Assembly (NCBI GenBank): GCA_045113315.1 | Contig: JBGUIX010000006.1 | Location: 1-64,000, forward strand | Length of the DNA: 64,000 nucleotides | Origin: RUG13091 sp045113315 | GTDB lineage: Bacteria > Bacillota_I > Bacilli_A > RFN20 > CAG-826 | Reading direction: 5' to 3' | Shown: positions 34,877 to 43,013 of the stretch, one piece after another | Layout: the number at the start of each line of letters is the position of its first letter | Position numbering within the stretch: the first letter of the stretch is position 1 | Notes under the pieces: model-generated | What the model was told of the DNA's origin: nothing | The model's database searches: none | What the model saw: only the letters and a program-made list of their open reading frames with translations | Program-made: the position numbers and the translations under genes

Positions 34877-36388
34877 ATGAAAATTAACGCAAACGAAATT
34901 AGTGCTCTTATCAAAGAGCAAATTAAAAATTATCATGCGAAAATTGATTCTAACGATGTTGGAACAGTAGTCACCGTCGGTGATGGTATTGCTTTAATCT
35001 ATGGTTTAGATAAAGCGATGCTTGGCGAATTACTAATTTTCCCACACGATGTTTATGGCATGGTAATGAACCTTGAGGAAGACCATGTTGGTGCAGTTCT
35101 TTTAGGCGACGATCGACTCATTAAAGAGGGTGATGTTGTTAAAAGAACAAAACAAGTTATGGAGGTTCCTGTTGGTAATAATATGCTCGGTAGAGTGGTC
35201 AATGCGTTAGGACAACCTATCGATGGTTTAGGCGAGATTAAAACTGATAAATATCGCCCTTTAGAAAGAATTGCTCCTGGTGTTATTACTAGAAAAAGTG
35301 TCGATACACCTTTAGAAACCGGTATTACCGCGATTGATGCGATGACACCAATTGGACGTGGTCAAAGAGAATTAATTATCGGCGACCGTCAAACTGGTAA
35401 AACAGCGATTGCTATCGATGCGATCATTAACCAAAAAGGTAAAGATGTAATCTGTATCTATGTAGCGATCGGACAAAAGAATTCAACAGTCGCTCAGATT
35501 GTTGATAAATTAAAAAGCTATGGAGCGATGGAATATACCATTGTTATGGCCGCGACCGCAAGTGAGCCTGCTCCTATGTTATATGTAGCCCCTTATGCAG
35601 GATGCGCTATTGCGGAAGAGATAATGAGTCAAGGCAAGGATGTTTTAATCGTCTATGACGATTTAAGTAAACATGCTGTTGCATATAGAGCTTTATCATT
35701 ATTACTTAAACGTTCTCCAGGTAGAGAAGCCTATCCTGGCGATGTCTTCTATCTCCATTCCCGTCTATTAGAAAGAGCTTGTAAATTAAGCGATGAATAT
35801 GGTGGTGGTTCTATTACCGCTTTACCGATTGTTGAAACTCAATCAGGTGATATTTCCGCTTATATTCCAACAAACGTTATTTCTATTACCGATGGGCAAA
35901 TCTTCTTAACAACCGATTTATTTAATGCTGGTCAAAGACCCGCTATTGATAGTGGTTTATCCGTTTCCCGTGTTGGTGGAGCGGCGCAGTTTAAAGCTAC
36001 TAAACAAGTTGCCAGAAGTTTAAAGATCGATTTAGCCTCTTTTTTAGAGATGAAATCATTCTCCCAATTTGGAAGTGATTTAGATAAATCAACTTTAGCA
36101 ATTTTAAAACATGGTGAAGTTTTATTAAGAGTTCTTAGACAAGAACAATACAAAGTTCGTTCCTTATCTAAACAAGTGTTTGAATTATTTGTTGCTAAAA
36201 ATAAATTCTTAGATGACCTTCCAATTGAAGAAGTAAGACCATCATTAGATGAAGCTTTTGAATATGTAAATAATAATCACAAAGACATTTTTAAGAGCAT
36301 CGATGAGAAGAAAGAAATAAGCGAAGAAGTCGAAGCGAAATTAATGAAAGTGGTGAAAGAATTCTTCGAAATGAAAAATTCCAAATAA
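34877..36388 (+). CDS. atpA: ATP synthase F1 subunit alpha
   Basis: A 503-residue non-catalytic nucleotide-binding subunit. Walker A is GDRQTGKTAIA near residue 170; the arginine finger lies in SVSRVGGAAQ; N-terminal beta barrel and C-terminal helical domain are complete. AGGAGG precedes the ATG. It alternates with beta in the F1 hexamer. Confidence 0.97.
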   Translation: MKINANEISALIKEQIKNYHAKIDSNDVGTVVTVGDGIALIYGLDKAMLGELLIFPHDVYGMVMNLEEDHVGAVLLGDDRLIKEGDVVKRTKQVMEVPVGNNMLGRVVNALGQPIDGLGEIKTDKYRPLERIAPGVITRKSVDTPLETGITAIDAMTPIGRGQRELIIGDRQTGKTAIAIDAIINQKGKDVICIYVAIGQKNSTVAQIVDKLKSYGAMEYTIVMAATASEPAPMLYVAPYAGCAIAEEIMSQGKDVLIVYDDLSKHAVAYRALSLLLKRSPGREAYPGDVFYLHSRLLERACKLSDEYGGGSITALPIVETQSGDISAYIPTNVISITDGQIFLTTDLFNAGQRPAIDSGLSVSRVGGAAQFKATKQVARSLKIDLASFLEMKSFSQFGSDLDKSTLAILKHGEVLLRVLRQEQYKVRSLSKQVFELFVAKNKFLDDLPIEEVRPSLDEAFEYVNNNHKDIFKSIDEKKEISEEVEAKLMKVVKEFFEMKNSK

Positions 36389-36391
36389 TTT

Positions 36392-37234
36392 ATGTCTCAA
36401 GAAGTTATCAAAATCAAAAAGAGAATATCTTCTGTTAGTGGCGCTTTAAAAGTTACCAGTGCGATGAAGCTTGTTTCCACAGTTAAATTAAAGAAGTGGA
36501 AAAATAAGATGCTTAATAATCGTGACTACGCTGATGAACTGAAAGCGACTACAGATGTTGTTTTATCTTTCGCTAATAAAGTAGAAAGTCCTTTTTCTAA
36601 GACTAATGAGAACACCGATAAAAACCTATATGTGATTGTTAGTTCAACATTAGGTTTATGTGGTTCTTATAACAACAATATTTTCAAATTAGCGGATGCG
36701 ACTTTAAAGGAAAAAGATGATGCGATAATTTTAGGCAATAAAGGCCTAATTCATTACGAAAATGGCACTTTTACAAAGATTTTGGGCTTTGAAACATATA
36801 ATTCTATTGAAAATACTTCCTTAATTAATACGCTTATAAATCTATTAATCAGTGAATATCTCAAAGGTAAATATCACGAGATACATTTGATATATTCTGA
36901 ATACAAAAATTCTCTAGTTTTCGTTCCTAGAGATTTGATTATTCTACCACTAAATAAAGTGGATACTGATAACGATGGATTCGGCCCAATTTTAGAACCT
37001 GATCCAAAATCCTTAGTGGAAACATTAATGCCTATTTATTTAAAAACTATTGTTTATAGCAAATTATTAGAAAGCGAAGTTTGTGAACAAGCCGCTAGAT
37101 GTAATGCTATGGATAATGCCACAAACAATGCGAACGAATTATTAGATAATTTAAAGATTGAATTCAATAAAGCTAGACAAGGAGCTATTACTCAAGAAAT
37201 CACTGAGATTGTCTCTGCTGCCAATGCTTTATAA
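36392..37234 (+). CDS. atpG: ATP synthase F1 subunit gamma
   Basis: A 280-residue central rotor shaft. The N-terminal helix has the usual IKKRISSV and TSAMKLVS motifs, and the C-terminal helix has RCNAMDNATNNANELL. No strong ribosome site is seen, so translation may be coupled to atpA, which ends 3 nt upstream. Confidence 0.95.
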   Translation: MSQEVIKIKKRISSVSGALKVTSAMKLVSTVKLKKWKNKMLNNRDYADELKATTDVVLSFANKVESPFSKTNENTDKNLYVIVSSTLGLCGSYNNNIFKLADATLKEKDDAIILGNKGLIHYENGTFTKILGFETYNSIENTSLINTLINLLISEYLKGKYHEIHLIYSEYKNSLVFVPRDLIILPLNKVDTDNDGFGPILEPDPKSLVETLMPIYLKTIVYSKLLESEVCEQAARCNAMDNATNNANELLDNLKIEFNKARQGAITQEITEIVSAANAL

Positions 37235-37246
37235 GGAGGAAAGAAT

Positions 37247-38650
37247 ATGAAAGATAAAAAAGTCATGGGTAAAATCATCCAAGTAGTGGGTCCAATTGTT
37301 GACGTTTCTTTTAAAGACCAACATTTACCAGAACTATTAACTGCTTTAGAAATTGATTTACCAGATAATAAGAAATTAACTGTAGAAGTTGCTCAACACA
37401 TCGGCGATGATGCGGTGAGATGTGTTTCTATGGGTCCAACCGAAGGTCTCGTGCGTGGAATGGACGTTATTTCTTTAGAACATCCGATTTCTGTTCCTGT
37501 AGGAAGAGAAACATTAGGCCGTATGTTTAATGTTCTCGGTGAACCAATTGATGGTAAAGAAGAACTTAAAGATGCGAAAAGATTATCGATTCATCGTAAT
37601 CCTCCAAAATTTAAAGACCAATCAGTGAAAACCGAAATCTTTGAAACTGGTATTAAAGTTATCGACTTATTATGTCCATATGTCAGAGGTGGTAAGATCG
37701 GTTTATTCGGCGGCGCTGGTGTTGGTAAAACAGTTTTAATTCAAGAATTAATGAACAATATCGCTAACGAAAAAGGTGGTATTTCTGTCTTTGCTGGTGT
37801 CGGTGAAAGAAGCCGTGAAGGTAATGACTTATATCATGAAATGAAACAATCTGGCGTTATTGAAAAGACCGCCCTTGTGTTCGGTCAAATGAATGAGCCA
37901 CCAGGAGCACGTATGAGAGTTGCCCTTTCTGGCTTAACTATGGCGGAATATTTCCGTGACCAAGAACATACTGATGTTTTATTATTTATTGATAATATCT
38001 TCCGTTTTACCCAAGCCGGTAGCGAAGTTTCTGCCTTATTAGGCAGAATGCCTAGCGCAGTTGGCTATCAACCAACCTTAGCCACTGAAATGGGCCAATT
38101 ACAAGAAAGAATTACTTCTACAAAAGATGGTTCTATTACATCTGTTCAAGCCATTTATGTTCCTGCTGATGACTTAACTGACCCTGCTCCAGCAACTGCT
38201 TTCTCTCACTTAGATGCAAAAACAGTTTTGGATCGTGGAACAGCCGCTTTAGGCATTTATCCAGCTGTTGATCCTCTTAATAGTTCATCTACCGCCCTAG
38301 AACCTGCTATTGTTGGTGAAGAACACTATAGTGTGGCTAGAAGAGTTATTGAAATTCTTGAAAGATATAAAGAACTATCTGATATCATTGCCATTTTAGG
38401 TATGGATGAATTATCAGAAGAAGATAAAAAGGTGGTTGAAAGAGCGAGAAAGATTAGAAACTTCTTATCTCAACCTTTCCATGTTGCTTCCCAGTTTAAT
38501 GGCATTCCCGGTATCTATGTCAAAGTTGAAGATACAGTGAGAAGCTTTAAAGCCATATTAGATGGTGAAGCTGATGATTTACCAGAAGTTGCCTTCTTAT
38601 ATGTTGGCACAATTGAAGAAGCCAGAAAGAAAGCTGAATCACTTAAATAG
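37247..38650 (+). CDS. atpD: ATP synthase F1 subunit beta
   Basis: A 467-residue catalytic subunit. Walker A is GGAGVGKTVL (about residue 155), the catalytic Glu lies in GVGERSREGND, and Walker B is LLFIDNIFRF. Family length is normal. AAGGAGG precedes the ATG; an internal ATG six codons on is possible but lacks support. Confidence 0.97.
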   Translation: MKDKKVMGKIIQVVGPIVDVSFKDQHLPELLTALEIDLPDNKKLTVEVAQHIGDDAVRCVSMGPTEGLVRGMDVISLEHPISVPVGRETLGRMFNVLGEPIDGKEELKDAKRLSIHRNPPKFKDQSVKTEIFETGIKVIDLLCPYVRGGKIGLFGGAGVGKTVLIQELMNNIANEKGGISVFAGVGERSREGNDLYHEMKQSGVIEKTALVFGQMNEPPGARMRVALSGLTMAEYFRDQEHTDVLLFIDNIFRFTQAGSEVSALLGRMPSAVGYQPTLATEMGQLQERITSTKDGSITSVQAIYVPADDLTDPAPATAFSHLDAKTVLDRGTAALGIYPAVDPLNSSSTALEPAIVGEEHYSVARRVIEILERYKELSDIIAILGMDELSEEDKKVVERARKIRNFLSQPFHVASQFNGIPGIYVKVEDTVRSFKAILDGEADDLPEVAFLYVGTIEEARKKAESLK

Positions 38651-38652
38651 TT

Positions 38653-39063
38653 ATGGCGGAAAAATTTAAATTAGTCATCTTAACACCATATGGACGTTAC
38701 TTTGAAGGTGATGTTGATTTCATTTCGGTTAACTCTGAGAAATATTCTTTAGGTATTTTACCTCATCACTCACCTTTAATTTCCACGCTTTCAGTTTGTA
38801 AACTTACGATCAGGATTAATGATAAGGATAATTATTACGCAATTGGTGGTGGAGTTATCAATGTCGAAAAAGAAAAAACCACCCTTATTCTTAATTCTAT
38901 TGAGAAGGATTCCGAAATCGATTTAAACCGCGCTCAAGAAAGTAAAAAACGTGCTGAAGAAAGGTTAAAAAATCAAAAGAATGGTGAAGAGATTGATATC
39001 GCCAGAGCAAAATTATCATTATTAAGAGCGATCAATAGAATCAATATTGGTTCTAAAGATTAG
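38653..39063 (+). CDS. atpC: ATP synthase F1 subunit epsilon
   Basis: A 136-residue subunit with the N-terminal beta sandwich (LTPYGRYFEGDVDFISV, then LGILPHHSPLIS) and a C-terminal helical pair rich in charged residues that can inhibit ATP hydrolysis. It ends the atp operon. Its last 11 nt overlap the 3' end of the convergent lipoprotein gene. Confidence 0.93.
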   Translation: MAEKFKLVILTPYGRYFEGDVDFISVNSEKYSLGILPHHSPLISTLSVCKLTIRINDKDNYYAIGGGVINVEKEKTTLILNSIEKDSEIDLNRAQESKKRAEERLKNQKNGEEIDIARAKLSLLRAINRINIGSKD

Positions 39064-39841
39064 ATAACATTTCGTTAATTAAATTACCATCGGTTAGATA
39101 ATCGATGGTTTTTGTTACTTCTTTTGATTTAACAAGTGCGCAAAAAGTTGTATTAGAAACATTTAAAGAAGTTTGAATTTTATCAAAATCTGATGCAAAA
39201 CCTGCTTTATTTAGCAAAATTACGTCTTTATTTAAATATTTTGATTGTTTATTTATGATGTTTTGATAAGCAATTTCTAAAGATTTTTGATTATCTAAAT
39301 CATAGCTATATATTAAGTAGTCTTTCTTACTACTGGTATATGAAACATAGTCGTTATAATTATTAACCATATTAATCTTACTAGAGATAAGATGCTTATC
39401 GATTGACCTTTTAAGTTGACTATAGTTTTCTAGTGGTTCATCTGGTACATCATAGGTTAATGCCTTATCTTTCACAAATGAGACATGAGGAACATAATTA
39501 TCTACGAATACACCAGTATATTTTTTGGTTAAATCTTCTAATTCATCATTACCTAATACTTTTGTCGCTTCTATACGGTAAATGATATTGCCTGTTGAGG
39601 AAGAATATTTTTCTAATAGAGGTTCTAAATCTTCACAATGTCCACACGTTGAACTATAAAACTCAAATAAAAATTCTTGTCCAGATTCCACTAGATTGAC
39701 AAATTGTTCTCTTTTTAATTCAATGAACTGAAAACTTTTATTAAAAGATTTGATCGCTACTATTCCATGAGCTTCATCTTTACAAGCGGATAAGGATGGA
39801 AGTAGGGCTGCTATTAATAATGGTAGAAATATTTTTTTCAT
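39053..39841 (-). CDS. Thioredoxin-like lipoprotein
   Basis: A 262-residue exported lipoprotein. The N terminus is a signal peptide with lipobox LSAC (Cys at residue 20), so it would be anchored on the outer face of the membrane. A thioredoxin-fold segment follows, with active site CGHC (near residue 66, in FYSSTCGHCEDLEPLL) and a later VPHVSF resembling the cis-Pro loop. The second half (about 150-262) has no recognised domain. It may act in extracytoplasmic thiol-disulfide exchange. The promoter is unclear. Confidence 0.75.
   Translation of the reverse strand: MKKIFLPLLIAALLPSLSACKDEAHGIVAIKSFNKSFQFIELKREQFVNLVESGQEFLFEFYSSTCGHCEDLEPLLEKYSSSTGNIIYRIEATKVLGNDELEDLTKKYTGVFVDNYVPHVSFVKDKALTYDVPDEPLENYSQLKRSIDKHLISSKINMVNNYNDYVSYTSSKKDYLIYSYDLDNQKSLEIAYQNIINKQSKYLNKDVILLNKAGFASDFDKIQTSLNVSNTTFCALVKSKEVTKTIDYLTDGNLINEMLSNL
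39086..39113 (+). terminator. Probable atp operon terminator inside the convergent gene
   Basis: ACCATCG (39086-39092) pairs with CGATGGT (39103-39109) around a 10-nt loop, followed by TTTTTG on the + strand. It lies 23 nt beyond the atpC stop, entirely within the coding sequence of the opposite lipoprotein gene. Confidence 0.6.
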
Positions 39842-39919
39842 GGTTTGAGTATATCATAATTTCGTAATGAAATACGAAACTCTTTTGTGATAAAGTATAT
39901 ATGATTAGGAGGCAAATGT

Positions 39920-40483
39920 ATGCATTGCTGGCATGATGTTAAACCCACTAGAATTACCCCTGAAGAATTTTTATCATTAATTGAAATCTCTAAAGGTAGC
40001 AAAAATAAATATGAATTAGATAAGGAAACTGGTCATTTAATTCTCGATCGTGTTTTATTTACTTCTACCATATATCCACAAAACTATGGATTTATTCCAA
40101 GAACTTTTGCTCGTGACTATGACCCGTTAGATGTTTTAGTTTTATGTAGCGAATCAATCTTACCAATGTCTTTTGTTAGATGTTCTCCAATCGGTGTTCT
40201 CATTATGACTGATAACGGCTTACCAGATGAAAAAATTATCGCTGTTTGTAATGACGATCCTTTCTATAAAGATTTCAAAGATATCCACGATATCCCTGAA
40301 CACGTCATGGCGGAAATTAAACATTTCTTTACTGTTTATAAATCTCTTGAAGGAAAATCAACCGCGGTTGATCAAGTTTACGGTAGAGAAGAAGCAATTA
40401 AAGTTATTAAAGAATGCTTAGCCTCTTATAAGAGAAACATTCAACCAAAGGTTGTCGCGGAAAGAAAAGCGCGCGGTTATTAA
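39920..40483 (+). CDS. ppa: Inorganic pyrophosphatase (family I)
   Basis: A 187-residue soluble pyrophosphatase. The signature DYDPLDVLVL with its catalytic Asp residues lies near residue 66-75, preceded by YPQNYGFIPRT. It hydrolyses PPi to phosphate, in competition with the PPi-dependent phosphofructokinase encoded 8 kb upstream. AGGAGG precedes the ATG at 39920. A 7-bp hairpin (TTTCGTA 39860-39866 with TACGAAA 39873-39879) lies in the upstream divergent region. Confidence 0.93.
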   Translation: MHCWHDVKPTRITPEEFLSLIEISKGSKNKYELDKETGHLILDRVLFTSTIYPQNYGFIPRTFARDYDPLDVLVLCSESILPMSFVRCSPIGVLIMTDNGLPDEKIIAVCNDDPFYKDFKDIHDIPEHVMAEIKHFFTVYKSLEGKSTAVDQVYGREEAIKVIKECLASYKRNIQPKVVAERKARGY

Positions 40484-41004
40484 TGATTAATATCGTTTTA
40501 TATAGACCGGAAAAACCCCAGAATACGGGAAATATTATGAGAACCTGCGTGGCTATCCACGCGGTTTTACATATTATTGGACCTTTAACATTTTCCATAG
40601 ATTCTAAAGATCTTAAACGTGTTGGTATGGATTATATTGATGATTTAAAGATGTTTTATTATGAAGATTACGAGGCTTTTTATAAAAAACATAAAAATGA
40701 AAATATTTATTACGTTACCCGTTATTCCGATAAAGTTTATTCAGAATTTGATTTATCTGATCAAATAAAAGATATCTATGTGATGTTTGGAAGAGAATCT
40801 ACTGGTATTCCTCATGATATCTTAAGAGAACATCAAGATAGAACTATGAGACTTCCGATGGTTCCGGAAGCAAGAAGCCTTAATCTCTCTAACTGTGTAG
40901 CGATCATATCTTATGAAATATTAAGACAACAAAAATTCCCAGGTTTATCAACTTCTGAGGCGATTAAAGGAGAAGATTTTCTTATTAAAGAAACTTTAAA
41001 GTAA
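40483..41004 (+). CDS. trmL: tRNA (cytidine/uridine-34 2'-O)-methyltransferase
   Basis: A 173-residue SPOUT-family methyltransferase of the TrmL group, which methylates the wobble base of tRNA-Leu isoacceptors. The knot motifs are NIVLYRPEKPQNTGNIMRTC at the start, FGRESTGIP, and the C-terminal LPMVPEARSLNLSNCVAI. Its ATG overlaps the ppa stop by one base (TAATG). Its last 9 nt overlap the convergent rqcH gene. Confidence 0.93.
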   Translation: MINIVLYRPEKPQNTGNIMRTCVAIHAVLHIIGPLTFSIDSKDLKRVGMDYIDDLKMFYYEDYEAFYKKHKNENIYYVTRYSDKVYSEFDLSDQIKDIYVMFGRESTGIPHDILREHQDRTMRLPMVPEARSLNLSNCVAIISYEILRQQKFPGLSTSEAIKGEDFLIKETLK

Positions 41005-42363
41005 TTTTCTAGTTTCGGGTCTAATTTTATTTATATTATAAGTGTTATAGGAAGTTAAGATGGCTTGGCCAAGAAAACTTCCTTTTTTTACATTTTTAAT
41101 CTGAGTATATTGGACCTCACCACAATCTAAGTCACTTAATATAAGTGCAATCTCTGAAGCCACTAATTGGGTTTCATTATCTGGGATAGGGTGGTGGATA
41201 ATCACATGACTCCCATGTTTATCTTTAACATGAAAAAACCAATCAGTTTTATTAGCTTTTTTGAAAGTTAAATAATCATTTTGTTTAGCGTTTTTTCCAT
41301 AGGAAATCTTGATATTATTCACTGTGATTTCACCAGGTTTTGCTTCGATTTTCTTTTTATTATTTAATTTAAATTTATGCGGGAATAATAGATTCGCTAA
41401 TTCCTCAATATCTTCTTCAGACATAAATTTAGTTTGGGATAAAGATAATTTGAGGTTATCTATTGTATCAAGCGTTTTATCTATTTCAATTTGACCCATT
41501 TCTATGGTTCGTTTCGCTTTTTTATATTTAGTGAAGCACTTTTCGGCATTTTTACTGATACTTAAATTAGGATCATAACAATCAATTTCGTTTTCTTTTA
41601 AATAATTATTTAATTCTTCTTCGTCGTTTAAAAATGTGAGAAGCATGGTTCCATGATCTTTGTAATTTAAATATTTATGAGCGGTTTCAATATCTTTATT
41701 TAAGATATCGATTTTGTGACTAAGGTTTTTAATACGTGATTTGATATGGTTATAGACTGGTTTATATCTTTCTTCTAATCTTTTATTAACCGCTACAGAA
41801 TAATATTCTTCCGCCTCTTTAACAAAAGAGTCATAGTTAAAATCAGATTCAATAATTGTATTTTTATTTTCTAATGGCTCATATTTAAAACCTTTAATGA
41901 TTTTATGAGGTGATGATAAATCAGTGTAATGAGTAGCGGCAATTACAATATCATCTTCTCCTAAAAGGATAAGATTTGGACGATGTGGAATTAATTCAAA
42001 AATTAGTTTTCTAATTTCTTTATCATAATGTTCATTCGTGTGCTTATAAGTTAAACAAACCACTCGATCATCTTTGATAGTTTCTAAAGCAATAACTAAA
42101 CCATCTTTTACTTCTTTTCTTAAGATATCTGAAAGAGCGCCAACCTTAGTTCCACATGGGTTATTAATTGGTATCAAACAGATAAATGGATGACTTGGAT
42201 TTAATGAAATTAGTAACTTTTCTTTGCGATAAGAAGAGAAAGAAATGAATAAATCTTGCGAATTAATTAGGGTGATATTCGCAATGTGACTATACATGAT
42301 TTTTTCCGATATAATCGAAACTATCTTCTTTAAATCTTCACTTGAAAATTTGAGGCTATTCAT
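40996..42363 (-). CDS. rqcH: RqcH-like ribosome quality control factor (NFACT protein)
   Basis: A 455-residue NFACT family protein. The N-terminal domain (about 1-200) is followed by a charged coiled-coil region (about 205-320) and the NFACT-R domain (about 345-430), with DYLTFKKANKTDWFFHVKDKHGSHV. RqcH recruits tRNA-Ala to stalled 50S subunits for C-terminal tailing. It is about 100 residues shorter than B. subtilis RqcH, mainly in the N-terminal domain and the C terminus. A TAAAAT box ends 6 nt before the ATG and no ribosome site is seen, so the mRNA is probably leaderless. Confidence 0.88.
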   Translation of the reverse strand: MNSLKFSSEDLKKIVSIISEKIMYSHIANITLINSQDLFISFSSYRKEKLLISLNPSHPFICLIPINNPCGTKVGALSDILRKEVKDGLVIALETIKDDRVVCLTYKHTNEHYDKEIRKLIFELIPHRPNLILLGEDDIVIAATHYTDLSSPHKIIKGFKYEPLENKNTIIESDFNYDSFVKEAEEYYSVAVNKRLEERYKPVYNHIKSRIKNLSHKIDILNKDIETAHKYLNYKDHGTMLLTFLNDEEELNNYLKENEIDCYDPNLSISKNAEKCFTKYKKAKRTIEMGQIEIDKTLDTIDNLKLSLSQTKFMSEEDIEELANLLFPHKFKLNNKKKIEAKPGEITVNNIKISYGKNAKQNDYLTFKKANKTDWFFHVKDKHGSHVIIHHPIPDNETQLVASEIALILSDLDCGEVQYTQIKNVKKGSFLGQAILTSYNTYNINKIRPETRKLL

Positions 42364-42385
42364 GGTCCTATTTTAACATAAATGC

Positions 42386-42415
42386 TTGACCTATATATAA
42401 ATATTTATTTATAAT
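42386..42415 (+). promoter_or_regulatory. Promoter giving a leaderless gmk mRNA
   Basis: TTGACC (42386-42391), an 18-nt spacer and perfect TATAAT (42410-42415). The ATG at 42424 follows after 8 nt (TCTACCAA) with no ribosome site, the same geometry as at addB. It heads the long gmk-to-rpe gene cluster. Confidence 0.75.
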
Positions 42416-42423
42416 TCTACCAA

Positions 42424-42999
42424 ATGAAAAAAGGATTACTCATTATTTTAAGTGGACCATCAGGCGTAGGTAAAAACTGTGTCAGACAAGAAATCATGAA
42501 AGACAACAAGCTTAACCTCGTTTATTCTATCTCTATGACAACACGTGAAAAGCGTGATCGTGAAGTTGATGGAAAAGATTATTATTTCGTTAGCGATGAA
42601 GAATTTGAAAAGAATATCAAAGCCGGTAATTTCTTAGAATGGGCAAACTTTGTAGGCCATAAATACGGCACTCCAAAAGATCGAGTGGAAGAATTAAGAA
42701 ACCAAGGTAAAAACGTTTTCTTAGAAATCGAAATCAATGGTGCTAGACAAGTTATGGAAAGCGTCAAAGATGATCGAGTAATATCCATCTTCTTAATGCC
42801 GCCTTCTTTTAAGGCCTTAGAAAATAGGATTAGAAAAAGACAAACTGAATCAGAAGAAGTGATTCAAGAAAGACTTCAAAAAGGTCTTAAAGAGATGACG
42901 ATGACTGATAATTACGATTACATTGTTATCAATGATAAAATCACTAAAGCCGCTCAAGAGATTGTCGATCTCATCAAAGCGAAACTAAAGAAAAGATAG
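42424..42999 (+). CDS. gmk: Guanylate kinase
   Basis: A 191-residue kinase converting GMP to GDP. P-loop GPSGVGKN lies at residues 11-18, the GMP-binding segment at STTRxKR-like MTTREKRDREVDGKDYYF, and LEIEINGARQV follows. First gene of the housekeeping cluster. In most Bacillota rpoZ follows gmk; here priA follows directly. Confidence 0.96.
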   Translation: MKKGLLIILSGPSGVGKNCVRQEIMKDNKLNLVYSISMTTREKRDREVDGKDYYFVSDEEFEKNIKAGNFLEWANFVGHKYGTPKDRVEELRNQGKNVFLEIEINGARQVMESVKDDRVISIFLMPPSFKALENRIRKRQTESEEVIQERLQKGLKEMTMTDNYDYIVINDKITKAAQEIVDLIKAKLKKR

Positions 43000-43013
43000 A
43001 CGGTAGTTGAATA

